DNA of 23,962 bases from a virus: the IMG/VR virus record IMGVR_UViG_3300036766_000122, positions 1 through 23,962 of that record; one strand, given 5' to 3'. The notes under the pieces are model-generated. The model made no database searches. It saw only the letters and a program-made list of their open reading frames with translations, and was not told the origin of the DNA. The position numbers and the translations under genes were made by a program. Positions within the stretch are counted from its first letter, which is position 1, and the number at the start of each line of letters is the position of its first letter. Of the stretch, positions 14,271-21,244 are shown one piece after another.

Positions 14271-14891
14271 ATGAGAGACGAACACGACACACAGACAATC
14301 GTCGAGATAGAGAAGTGCTCGCGTGCGCTTCATGCGGCGTGTGCGGGCTACCGGTGGCTGTCACGTGACAGCCACCGCGTGCTCTCAGCTATCCGTTCTG
14401 CTCCGATGCCGGCGTGCCATACCTTCAGGACGAGCTATGATAGAACTGGCGGCGATTGGTACTGTGAGCACGAGTTTGGTTACGGAGAACTGGCCTGCCC
14501 TCAGTGCGGGAGGTCTCTAACAATCAATGATCTCGGAGACTTGTCATATACCGTTCGTCAAACGCTCCTTCCCCTTCTCGGTATCACGACGAATACGACG
14601 GTGAGCGACGCCGTGCTCAAGATCGGCAAACTCCAACTGTCTGATGTGTTGATGACATGCCGAGCGATTCGTTACGTCGGACCAAAGACGGCAACTGCTC
14701 TCGTCGAACAGATTCTCAAGGCATTGAAGCCCTATGGGCTTCGCAAACATCGCGGCTGGAGCCAGTCTCCTTCCCGGATTCTCGCAAAGAAGGCGGCTGC
14801 CACGCTGCGACAATGCGTCCGGATGCACCAGCGGCGAGCGAAGGAAGCCATACGCAAGCTCGACGCTCTTGAGGCGGCTGAGAGTTGTTAA
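14271..14891 (+). CDS. Zinc-binding, RNA polymerase alpha-CTD-like cargo protein
   Basis: ATG 14271 is preceded by a strong GGAGGGGAACG ribosome site. The 206-residue product has a helical N-terminus, a metal-binding candidate (C49, C65-x-H67, C76-x-x-C79 in ACPQCG) and a segment of about 90-163 that reads like the helix-hairpin-helix C-terminal domain of RNA polymerase alpha: TVRQ helix, LLGITT, TVSDAVLKI, then CRAIRYVGPKTATALVEQILKALKPYGL, where YVGPKT takes the place of the alpha-CTD hairpin (LGKKS). A basic C-terminal helix follows. This suggests a DNA-contacting or transcription-associated protein (inference). It is inserted between portal and MuF and is less GC-rich than its neighbours, so it is probably acquired cargo. 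It contains a 26-bp perfect palindrome. Confidence 0.65.
   Translation: MRDEHDTQTIVEIEKCSRALHAACAGYRWLSRDSHRVLSAIRSAPMPACHTFRTSYDRTGGDWYCEHEFGYGELACPQCGRSLTINDLGDLSYTVRQTLLPLLGITTNTTVSDAVLKIGKLQLSDVLMTCRAIRYVGPKTATALVEQILKALKPYGLRKHRGWSQSPSRILAKKAAATLRQCVRMHQRRAKEAIRKLDALEAAESC
14352..14377. repeat. 26-bp perfect palindrome inside the cargo gene
   Basis: The left half CGGTGGCTGTCAC (14352-14364) is the exact reverse complement of the right half (14365-14377), centred on CACGTG. It lies within codons about 28-36 of the gene at 14271. Confidence 0.9.
14726..14742. repeat. 7-bp perfect hairpin inside the cargo gene
   Basis: GAAGCCC (14726-14732) pairs with GGGCTTC (14736-14742) around the loop TAT. 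It is in the coding region for the hairpin-helix segment of the alpha-CTD-like protein. Confidence 0.7.
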
Positions 14892-15773
14892 GTGACGGCG
14901 GTATCCACGGTGCTGGAATGGAAATCTCGGCTAGCCGAGACGTACAGGCTTTCGCGTCTCGGCAAATACGACAAGGCGATGCATGAATCAATGGCCGGAT
15001 CGCTGGGTATCGCGACGCAGGCCCATATGAGCGCGCCGGAGCACGTCGCAACGTCTGAATTGCTATGGGTGAGCGCCGAGATGATCGACGTTGTGCATCA
15101 CGCCGCCCGCTCGTTGCCGCTTTACAACTGGTCGCCCGAACTTCTGCCGTGGCCGAAGGCGATTTGCGTAGGAGAGAAGCCGCTCGTTGTTCTGCCGCAT
15201 GAGCGGCGCGCCGATGGGATTCCGCACTTCGTTCTGCAATGGTCAAACCTGCTGGCCCCGTCCTATGACTGTACCGTTCTGCTGTGGCACTATGAGAAGG
15301 GTTTTCACTGGTCGCCAGTGGCAAGTCTGATCTTCAACCTCACCTCGGGCCATGCATGGCCCGAGGTGAGCGACGGCATGAAGCTGTCAGGTGCGCGCGA
15401 TATCGGCGCGGCGGCGGTTGAAGAAACGACCCGGTTCGTTTCCACGCTGTGGCTGTTGCTGCAACAGAAGGTGGCCGTCAAGCGCGTCACCATCGCCAAT
15501 CGAGCCACGAGACGACGGGCAGAGAAGGCCGGTGACTCCGTTTTGCCAACTGTCACGGTTATTGAACTCCGGCGACCGATAAGCCAGCAGGAGAGCGAAG
15601 GATCGGGCGGGCCAGTTGAATGGTCACACCGCTGGATGGTCGGCGGGCATTGGCGCAACCAATATTATCCGTCAACCGGCGGGCACCTGCCCATGTGGAT
15701 CGCGCCTTATGTGAAAGGACCGGAAGACAAGCCACTGGTAGTAAAGGACCGTGTTTATGCGTGGGTTCGATGA
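14892..15773 (+). CDS. Cargo protein with C-terminal HWR domain, 293 aa
   Basis: GTG 14892 directly abuts the previous stop. Most of the protein is mixed alpha/beta without a known catalytic motif (helical N-terminus, ICVGEKPLVVLPHERR, then FVLQWSNLL and CTVLLWHYEKG strands). A basic NRATRRRAEK stretch about 203-212 leads to a striking C-terminal segment of about 243-292: SHRWMVGGHWRNQYYPS, then MWIAPYVKGPEDKPLVV. I recall this RW-V-x-GHWR-x-Q ... W-I-x-PY-x-KGP-x-D-x-P ending from many actinobacterial and phage hypothetical proteins; its function is not established to my knowledge. It forms a pair with the gene at 14271 and ends in an ATGA overlap with the MuF gene, so it is integrated into the late operon. 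The gene is unusually rich in inverted repeats. Confidence 0.7.
   Translation: MTAVSTVLEWKSRLAETYRLSRLGKYDKAMHESMAGSLGIATQAHMSAPEHVATSELLWVSAEMIDVVHHAARSLPLYNWSPELLPWPKAICVGEKPLVVLPHERRADGIPHFVLQWSNLLAPSYDCTVLLWHYEKGFHWSPVASLIFNLTSGHAWPEVSDGMKLSGARDIGAAAVEETTRFVSTLWLLLQQKVAVKRVTIANRATRRRAEKAGDSVLPTVTVIELRRPISQQESEGSGGPVEWSHRWMVGGHWRNQYYPSTGGHLPMWIAPYVKGPEDKPLVVKDRVYAWVR
14925..14962. repeat. 16-bp palindrome with a third matching arm
   Basis: TCTCGGCTAGCCGAGA (14925-14940) is a perfect palindrome. Its right part, CCGAGACG (14935-14942), also pairs with CGTCTCGG at 14955-14962, so two mutually exclusive hairpins are possible 30-70 nt after the GTG start. Confidence 0.85.
15306..15320. repeat. 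6-bp hairpin in cargo gene
   Basis: CACTGG (15306-15311) and CCAGTG (15315-15320) flank the loop TCG, 18 nt before the 32-bp palindrome. Confidence 0.6.
15339..15370. repeat. 32-bp perfect palindrome inside the cargo gene
   Basis: The left half CTCACCTCGGGCCATG (15339-15354) is the exact reverse complement of 15355-15370, with no mismatch and ATGCAT at the centre. It encodes about residues 150-160 (LTSGHAWPEVS), and the opposite strand encodes nearly the same peptide. A perfect 32-bp palindrome in coding DNA is very unlikely by chance. Confidence 0.95.
15423..15467. repeat. Two adjacent hairpins in cargo gene
   Basis: GAAACGA (15423-15429) pairs with TCGTTTC (15436-15442), and CTGTTG (15453-15458) pairs with CAACAG (15462-15467). 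They continue the cluster of inverted repeats in the 293-residue gene. Confidence 0.6.
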
Positions 15774-16729
15774 CCCCCGCCGAACGCTTCTGGCTCAAGG
15801 TCCGGAGACGCACGGCCACGCTGCAGCCCGAGGTCGCGGCCTCGCTTCTGCGCGCGTTTGCCATCCTCCGGGAATCCCTCCCGCCGCGCGACCTCGCCAG
15901 TTTGATCGCGCGTGGGGATGTCGAGGGCGCGATCCGGTTGGCCCTCTCCGATGCAATCCTCGACCGGGCGTTCATCCCCTTCCGCACTGAACTGCGCCGG
16001 ACCGTTGAGCAGGGCTTCCGCACCACACTGGCGGACGTGCCGAAAGCGGGGAAGATCGACGGCGTGCTGGCCGTCACGTTCGACTACCTCGCGCCCAACG
16101 TCGTGACGGCTGTCCGCGCGCTCGATACCCGGGTGATGACGGCGCTGAAAGATGACGTACGGGAGACGGTGCGCGCGTTCATCGAAAACGGCCTCCGGGA
16201 CGGGCGCGCCTCGCTCTCGGTCGCGCGGGAAATCCGCGGCATGATCGGGCTGGGGGAAACACAACTCGGTTACGTCGCGAATCTGCGTGCGGAGTTGGAG
16301 ACCGGGAAGTACGCGGATGCCGCACGCCGTGCGCTGATCGACCGCCGATTCAATCTCGCGAAACTCGACGCACTGTCGCCGGCAGAGCGTGCGGGGCGGA
16401 TCGACACGATTGTTGAAGCCTACCGCAAGGCGTGGATCACGCAGAACGCCGCGACGATCAGCCACACCGCGACGATGGATGCGTATCGGGCCGGGCAGCA
16501 CTTGTCATGGAAAGAGGCGCAGGCCAACGGCGTCATCCCGGAGGGGTTCCGGCTGATGAAAACATGGGAGCAAATCGACCGACCGACGAAGCGCGACGAA
16601 CACGTCCCACTACAAGGGGAGACAGTGCCGTTCGATGAGCCCTACTCGAATGGCCAGATGATTCCCGGCGAAACCGATTACAACTGTGGCTGCTTGTCGC
16701 GCGTATTTGTCGCACGGACGGCGGCCTGA
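15770..16729 (+). CDS. Head morphogenesis protein, MuF-like
   Basis: ATGA overlap start; 319 residues. The N-terminal two thirds is long helices (RTATLQPEVAASLLRAFAIL ... FDYLAPNVVTAVRALDTRV ... LSVAREIRGMIGLG). The C-terminal 55 residues carry the MuF signature: W266-EQID270-x4-R-D-EH278-x-PLQGE, PF288, and PG300-x4-N305-C306-x-C308. In the SPP1 gp7/Mu gpF family this part binds metal, and the protein sits inside the capsid near the portal as a minor head protein. The position between portal and scaffold is typical except for the cargo genes inserted before it. Confidence 0.9.
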   Translation: MTPAERFWLKVRRRTATLQPEVAASLLRAFAILRESLPPRDLASLIARGDVEGAIRLALSDAILDRAFIPFRTELRRTVEQGFRTTLADVPKAGKIDGVLAVTFDYLAPNVVTAVRALDTRVMTALKDDVRETVRAFIENGLRDGRASLSVAREIRGMIGLGETQLGYVANLRAELETGKYADAARRALIDRRFNLAKLDALSPAERAGRIDTIVEAYRKAWITQNAATISHTATMDAYRAGQHLSWKEAQANGVIPEGFRLMKTWEQIDRPTKRDEHVPLQGETVPFDEPYSNGQMIPGETDYNCGCLSRVFVARTAA

Positions 16730-16845
16730 TGCCTGACGGACGTATCCACCCTTGCGCGCGTCCACGGCCGACACTACCGTACATCTACGGAAGTCGCACG
16801 CACTTCCACCACGAGGGACTCGATGCCGCTACCCCTGCTTGCTGA
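16729..16845 (+). CDS. Possible 38-aa ORF between MuF and scaffold
   Basis: ATG 16729 overlaps the MuF stop (TGATG) and runs 38 codons, overlapping the scaffold start by 23 nt. Proline-, arginine- and histidine-rich, without a recognised motif. It may be only the untranslated gap read in one frame. Otherwise the 93-nt gap 16730-16822 contains nothing but the scaffold ribosome site ACGAGGGA. Confidence 0.25.
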   Translation: MPDGRIHPCARPRPTLPYIYGSRTHFHHEGLDAATPAC

Positions 16846-17548
16846 CAATCTGGACGCCATCCCCGAAGCCGCACGCGGGGCGTTCGTCAAAGGCGCCGAC
16901 GGCAAGTTCCGCCTCGACGCCGAGATCGAAGACACGGCGGGCCTCAAGGCGAACAACGCGGCGCTGAAGAAAGAGAAAGACGCGCTCGCCAAGCGCGCTG
17001 CCGTGCTCGGCGACCGGACGGCGGAACAGGTGATCGCCGACTTCGAGTTCGCGGCCAAGGCGCGCGAAGATGCCGCGAAAGCATCGGGCAACTACGAGGA
17101 GCTGAAGCGCCTGCAGGCCGAGGAACTGAAGAAGCGCGACGCCATGATCTTCGACTTGACCGCGCGCACGGCGGCCGATGACGCCATCACGGCGGCCGGC
17201 GGCAAGGTGAAGAAGCTCCGCGACATCGTGCTCAAGCACGTCACGGTGCAACTCGTGAACGGCACCCCGACCGCCACGGTGGTGGATGGCAAGGGCCAGC
17301 CGCGGATCAAGGACGGGCAAGGCACCGCGTTCACCGTGGCGGACCTCGTCGAGGAACTGAAGGCGGACGACGATTACGCGAACGACTTCGCGGCCTCGGG
17401 GGCCTCGGGGTCGGGCGGGCGGAACGATAGTAGCGGGGGCGGTCGCGGGGGCATGGTGATCATCCCGAAGGACGCGAGCACGCAGGAATACCGCCGGCTC
17501 AAGGCCGAAGCCGAGAAGGCGGGCCGCCCGTACAAGGTCGCCAGCTAG
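16823..17548 (+). CDS. Capsid scaffold protein
   Basis: A 241-residue acidic protein with a GAGGGA ribosome site. After a short LADNLDAIPEAARGAFVK opening it has a long charged coiled-coil region of about 40-110 (ALKKEKDALAKRAAVLGD ... NYEELKRLQAEELKKRDAM), a beta/helix middle, a glycine/serine-rich linker about 193-210 and a basic C-terminal helix (TQEYRRLKAEAEKAGRPY). This is the layout of phage scaffolds, whose basic C-terminal helix binds the coat protein during prohead assembly. The place just before the coat gene supports the call. Confidence 0.85.
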   Translation: MPLPLLADNLDAIPEAARGAFVKGADGKFRLDAEIEDTAGLKANNAALKKEKDALAKRAAVLGDRTAEQVIADFEFAAKAREDAAKASGNYEELKRLQAEELKKRDAMIFDLTARTAADDAITAAGGKVKKLRDIVLKHVTVQLVNGTPTATVVDGKGQPRIKDGQGTAFTVADLVEELKADDDYANDFAASGASGSGGRNDSSGGGRGGMVIIPKDASTQEYRRLKAEAEKAGRPYKVAS

Positions 17549-17606
17549 GGCGCTCTCGCTGGGCGGGAGTGCGTCGGGTAGGAGACAATCGAAGGGCAGG
17601 ACACAC

Positions 17607-17625
17607 GGGGCGGCTGGGCCGCCCC
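17607..17625 (+). terminator. 8-bp GC hairpin between scaffold and capsid genes
   Basis: GGGGCGGC (17607-17614) pairs with GCCGCCCC (17618-17625) around the loop TGG, without a T-run. It stands 16 nt upstream of the true terminator and may form an RNA-stabilising structure for the upstream message. Confidence 0.5.
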
Positions 17626-17640
17626 ACCAGTACGCCAGGG

Positions 17641-17684
17641 GCGCGCTGCGGTGAGTAGACAATCACTCGCGGCGCGCTCTTTTT
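17641..17684 (+). terminator. Intrinsic terminator before the major capsid gene
   Basis: GCGCGCTGCG (17641-17650) pairs with 17668-17677 (nine Watson-Crick pairs and one G-T pair). After a bulged T at 17667, GTGA (17651-17654) pairs with TCAC (17663-17666), closing an 8-nt loop. TCTTTTT follows at 17678-17684. This is a textbook Rho-independent terminator placed 35 nt before the capsid start, so the capsid gene needs read-through or its own promoter. No clear promoter fits in the remaining gap. Confidence 0.85.
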
Positions 17685-17718
17685 GCGTGGCCGCTCAACG
17701 CCTTGAGGGCACACGCAA

Positions 17719-18879
17719 ATGGCTACGAATACGCTCGGCAACTACGACGAAACCTTTTTCGTCCAGGAAGCGCTGATCCAGCTTGAGAAGGTGCTGGGGA
17801 TGGCGGGCCGCGTGCACCGCGACGCGACCGCCGAATCACAAGTGAAGGGCGCCACGGTGGCGATGCGCCGTCCGGCCAGTTTCACCGCCACCGAGATGCC
17901 AGTCTCTGACTCCAACGTCCCGACGGAGAGCGTCAACCTGACGTTCAACAAGTGGTGGGGCGTCCAGTTCGGCCTGACCGACAAGGACCTCACGCTGTCG
18001 GCGCCGCAGATCATCCAGAACCACATCCGCCCGGCTGCCGTGGCGGTCGCGGACAAGATCGACCAGACGCTCGCCGCGCTCTACCTCGACATCCCGTGGA
18101 TCTCCGCGCAGACCGCGACGCCGGCGCTCGCCGACATCGCCGCGATCCGGAAGATCATGCGGGATAACAAGGTGCCGCTCGACGACAACACGAAGCTGCA
18201 TTACATGATCGACAGCGCGACGGAACTGGCGTACATCAACGCTCTCGCCGCCGCCGGCCAGCAGGCCAACACGCAGGACCCGGCACTGCGCTCGGGTTCG
18301 ATGGGTCGCCTCTACGGCTACGACACCTGGGCGAACCAGAACACGCCGACGCACACCTCGGGCGTCGCGGCGGATGCGGCCGGTGCCATCGACTTCGGTT
18401 CCGGGAGCACGGCGGTCTACGCGGCCGGGACCACGACGATTCACGTGGACGGCCTGACGTCCGGCGCGACACTCAAGACCGGCGACACATTCCTCATCAC
18501 CGGCGATGCGCAGCGCTACGTCCTGACGGCTGATGGCGCGAACGAATCCACGGGCGACATTGACGTCACCTTTGCGCCCGCGCTCAAGCAGGCGGTGGAC
18601 GAGAACACGGTCGTGACGTTCGTCATCACCGGCTCGGCCAAGGTGCAGTGTTTGGCCTTCCATTCGAACGCCTTTATGCTCGGCATGGCGCCGCTGTCCA
18701 CCCTCGGCGACGGCCTCGGCGCGCGCATGGCGACCAAGGCGGACCCGACCACCGGCCTCTCGCTCCGCTCGACCCTCTGGTACGACGCGCCGAACGCCGT
18801 GGTGAAGGTGCGTCTCGACGCGCTCTGGGGCGTGAAGACGCTGGACTGCAACCTCGCCGTCCGCGGCTACGACGCCTAA
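17719..18879 (+). CDS. Major capsid protein, P22 coat-like
   Basis: A 386-residue protein with a TTGAGGG ribosome site. The N-terminal ETFFVQEALIQLEKVLGMAGRVHRD, then ATVAMRRPASF and NLTFNKWWGVQFGLTDKDLTLS, follow the P22 gp5-type coat family, which has the HK97 fold. A beta-rich stretch of about 212-305 (TTIHVDGLTSGATLKTGDTFLITGD ... IDVTFAPALKQAVDENTVVTFV) has the position of the inserted I-domain of that family, and SAKVQCLAFHSNAFMLG resumes the shell fold. It builds the capsid with the scaffold encoded upstream. Flanked by a terminator before it and a stable hairpin after it. Confidence 0.92.
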   Translation: MATNTLGNYDETFFVQEALIQLEKVLGMAGRVHRDATAESQVKGATVAMRRPASFTATEMPVSDSNVPTESVNLTFNKWWGVQFGLTDKDLTLSAPQIIQNHIRPAAVAVADKIDQTLAALYLDIPWISAQTATPALADIAAIRKIMRDNKVPLDDNTKLHYMIDSATELAYINALAAAGQQANTQDPALRSGSMGRLYGYDTWANQNTPTHTSGVAADAAGAIDFGSGSTAVYAAGTTTIHVDGLTSGATLKTGDTFLITGDAQRYVLTADGANESTGDIDVTFAPALKQAVDENTVVTFVITGSAKVQCLAFHSNAFMLGMAPLSTLGDGLGARMATKADPTTGLSLRSTLWYDAPNAVVKVRLDALWGVKTLDCNLAVRGYDA

Positions 18880-18885
18880 CCCGAT

Positions 18886-18923
18886 GGGTGCGGGGCCGGG
18901 CACTTCCGCCCGGCCCCGCACCT
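18886..18923 (+). terminator. Very stable hairpin after the capsid gene
   Basis: GTGCGGGGCCGGGC (18888-18901) is perfectly complementary to 18908-18921 around the loop ACTTCC; a G-C and a G-T pair extend it outward. It starts 6 nt after the capsid stop. There is no T-run (CTCTGGGCT follows), so it may act as an mRNA 3'-end stabiliser or a partial terminator that sets a high capsid-to-tail ratio. Confidence 0.75.
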
Positions 18924-18956
18924 CTGGGCTCACGCTCGTACCTGAGGATTGCCGAC

Positions 18957-19778
18957 ATGTCCACATCCGACACGAAGATCGTTCCGAACGGCAGCGACCG
19001 GTTCGACATTGATGTCAACCAGTCCTCTGGCCTGTCGCTCCGGGTGCGGGGCGGCGTGCTGCTGACCGGGCTCGGCTACAGCAACGTTCCGAACAAGACC
19101 CTGACGCTCACGGCGTCCACGGCGAACTACGTCGAGATGGATGACGCCGGCGTCATCAGCACGAACACCACAAGTTTCACGGCCGGGTACACCACGCTGT
19201 ATGTCGTGACCACGAACGCCACGCAGGTGACGGGCATCGTGGACGCGCGCGGCGGGGCGACCGTATTCCCGCTCGCGGAGTACCCGATCGCGCCCTACAA
19301 CGTGCGCGGCCCCACGGGGCTGGCGATCACGGCGACCGAACTGGCCGGCGGATTCAACTTCAACCTCGCCTCGAACGTCCTGCTCCTACAGGGCGAGGTC
19401 ACGAACAACGAGACGGAAGCGTCCGTTGGGAACTTCCAGTTTGTGTTGCCGAAGGAGTACGTGGCGGGCGGCGCGATCAAGTTCCGCGTGAAGGCCGCCA
19501 ACCTCGGCGCCGGCACGCAGACCTCGTGCACGATCACCGTGACGGCGTACAAGTCGGACGGCAACGGCGCGGTCGGCTCCAATCTCGGGCCGGCGGCGCA
19601 GACCCATGCCGCGAAAACGACTTGGTACACGAAGGATTTCATCATCACGGCGACCGGGCTCGCGGCGGGCGACGCGCTGAACATCGTGCTCACCGTGTCG
19701 AACATCGAGTCGGCGTCCTCCAACCTCGTCTGGACGGCCGAAGGGCTCTCGATGTTGCTGGACGTGGCGGCGCGGTAA
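18957..19778 (+). CDS. Putative virion decoration or head-fibre protein
   Basis: A 273-residue, almost all-beta protein starting at ATG 18957 (CTGAGG ribosome site). A TLTLTASTANYVEMDDAG / GYTTLYVVTTNATQVTGIVDAR segment (about 45-100) resembles the fibre-type module that ends in a V-D-x-R turn. A C-terminal beta sandwich (AIKFRVKAANLGAGT ... TITVTAYKSDGNG ... LNIVLTVSNIES) follows. It lies between the coat and the connectors, where decoration or head-fibre proteins are found. No cleavage or enzymatic motif is visible. The in-frame start at 18648 lies inside the capsid gene and is rejected. Confidence 0.6.
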   Translation: MSTSDTKIVPNGSDRFDIDVNQSSGLSLRVRGGVLLTGLGYSNVPNKTLTLTASTANYVEMDDAGVISTNTTSFTAGYTTLYVVTTNATQVTGIVDARGGATVFPLAEYPIAPYNVRGPTGLAITATELAGGFNFNLASNVLLLQGEVTNNETEASVGNFQFVLPKEYVAGGAIKFRVKAANLGAGTQTSCTITVTAYKSDGNGAVGSNLGPAAQTHAAKTTWYTKDFIITATGLAAGDALNIVLTVSNIESASSNLVWTAEGLSMLLDVAAR

Positions 19779-19779
19779 C

Positions 19780-19974
19780 ATGGCCGCGGTCTGGATGAAG
19801 ATCGCGAAGTTTGGGGATGCGCCCGTGCTCATTGACGCGGCGCATCCCCTCGCGGTCGCGCAGCGCGCACGGGACGCGGCGGCACCAGCGGACACGCCGT
19901 CGGCCTCCGCGCCAGCCGCTCAGGATGCCCCTGCGTCCGTCGCCCGGCGCGACCAGAAGAAGGGGCGCCGGTAG
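19780..19974 (+). CDS. Hypothetical small protein, 64 aa
   Basis: ATG 19780 one base after the previous stop. A short hydrophobic/beta opening (VWMKIAKFGDAPVLIDAAHP) is followed by an alanine/proline-rich linker and a basic end (RRDQKKGRR). Small proteins of this shape are common between the head protein and the first connector in siphovirus late operons. The role is unknown. Confidence 0.6.
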   Translation: MAAVWMKIAKFGDAPVLIDAAHPLAVAQRARDAAAPADTPSASAPAAQDAPASVARRDQKKGRR

Positions 19975-20490
19975 ATGCCGCTCAGCGTCGATGCCACGGT
20001 CGGCGGCGCGGCCAGTACGTCGTTCGTGACGGTGACTGAGGCCGACACGTACCTGTCCTTTCGCCTGAACTCCGCGGCGTGGACGGGCGCGGACCCGAAG
20101 TGCCAGGCGCTCGTCGAGGCCACCCGGGAACTCTCCGCGCTCGGCTGGCAGGGCTCCCGCGTGGATGACACGCAGGCGCTCGCATGGCCGCGCGCCAACG
20201 CGCCCGACCCGGACGGCACGTCGGCGTACGCCCTGTTTGACACTACCGAGATTCCGCAGCGCATCAAAGACGCGACGTGCGAGCTGGCGCTGGAGTTCCT
20301 ACGAGCCGGGACGACGGACGTCGCGGCGCTGGACTCGAAAGCGGGCGTGATTGAAAAGACCGTTGGTCCGCTGACGACGCGCTGGCAGGCGGGGCAGCGG
20401 CCGACCGGACTGGCGCGCTACCCGCGCGTCATGCAGCTCATTGCGCCGCTACTCGGGATTGGCAGCGGGCAGGTACGGCTCATCCGATGA
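19975..20490 (+). CDS. Head-tail connector (DnaT-like/gp6-type adaptor)
   Basis: A 171-residue protein starting right after the previous stop. It has the sequence order SFVTVTEADTYLSFRL, KCQALVEATRELSALGWQGSR, then ALAWPRANAPDPDGT and IPQRIKDATCELALEFLR. These match the 'putative DnaT-like ssDNA-binding' phage domain, which despite its name is a head-tail adaptor below the portal. The C-terminal part (RYPRVMQLIAPLLG) is typical. Its place after the coat supports the adaptor role. It overlaps the next gene by ATGA. Confidence 0.85.
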   Translation: MPLSVDATVGGAASTSFVTVTEADTYLSFRLNSAAWTGADPKCQALVEATRELSALGWQGSRVDDTQALAWPRANAPDPDGTSAYALFDTTEIPQRIKDATCELALEFLRAGTTDVAALDSKAGVIEKTVGPLTTRWQAGQRPTGLARYPRVMQLIAPLLGIGSGQVRLIR

Positions 20491-20873
20491 CGACGAAATA
20501 CGCGGACGAACTCGCTGACGCACTGGCCGACATCACCGAGGCGGGCGCGGTGGTCACGTTTCCCGGTGCCGTCCCCGGCACGGCGGGCACGTACGATCCC
20601 GCGACGGATACGCGGGGCGGTGGAACAGCGGCCACGGACGCCACGGGCCGGGGGATCGAAATCCCGGGCGACCCGGACACGTACCGCACGCTCTCGCTCA
20701 TCCAGTCGAATCCCGTGACGCTACTGCTCGCGGCGTCGGGCGTGACGATCACGCCGCGCGCCGGGATGCCGTTCGTCTGGCCCGTCGGCGGCACGCCGTA
20801 CACGATCCGCCTCGCCACCCCGATGGGGCCGGATGGGACGCCGATCCTCTGGACGCTTGTGGGGTCCGGATGA
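20487..20873 (+). CDS. Head-tail stopper/connector-like protein, 128 aa
   Basis: ATGA overlap. A short N-terminal helix (DELADALADITEAG) and a beta barrel-like body with TFPGAVPGTAGTYDPATD and VTLLLAASGVTITPRAGMPFVWPVGGTPYTIRL suit the small stopper or connector proteins that close the head after packaging. Assigned mostly by size, fold pattern and order of genes. Confidence 0.65.
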   Translation: MTTKYADELADALADITEAGAVVTFPGAVPGTAGTYDPATDTRGGGTAATDATGRGIEIPGDPDTYRTLSLIQSNPVTLLLAASGVTITPRAGMPFVWPVGGTPYTIRLATPMGPDGTPILWTLVGSG

Positions 20874-21244
20874 CCGCCTTTGCGGACCAACTCCACAACT
20901 TCACGGCCAAAGTGCCGCGCGTGACGCAGGCGGCCTTTGTCGGTACAGTAACGGCTGCGTGGCATTCCATTCAGTTCGGCTCGCCGATCACCGGGGCGCC
21001 GGGGCAACCTGTGGCTAGGGGCGAGCTGCGTGATTCGTGGCAAATCTCCGAGCAGACGCGGACGAGCGCGCTGATCTCGACGGACAAGAAGTACGCGCTC
21101 TCGAACGAGGATGGCATCGCCCGGCCCGGCAGGGGTCCGTACAAACAAGTAAACCCCGCCATCGGGGGGCGCTGGAGCGTGGCCTTGACCCGTGCGGGAA
21201 TCCAAGCGCTGCTCGACAGCGAAGTGGCGAGGCTCAATGCCTGA
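20870..21244 (+). CDS. Neck/tail completion protein (HK97 gp10-like)
   Basis: A 124-residue protein with a helical N-terminus and the segment SPITGAPGQPVARGELRDSWQI, where a G-x-L-R-x-S-W element followed by strands (SALISTDKKYALSNEDG) is typical of neck or tail-completion proteins. The end is a helix (ALTRAGIQALLDSEVARL). Order after the stopper and before the terminator fits. Coupled to both neighbours. Confidence 0.75.
   Translation: MTAFADQLHNFTAKVPRVTQAAFVGTVTAAWHSIQFGSPITGAPGQPVARGELRDSWQISEQTRTSALISTDKKYALSNEDGIARPGRGPYKQVNPAIGGRWSVALTRAGIQALLDSEVARLNA

Noticed and set aside
17836-18966. 376-codon open frame on the minus strand opposite the capsid gene
   Set aside because: Shadow of the P22-type coat gene, with no recognisable domain and no ribosome site.
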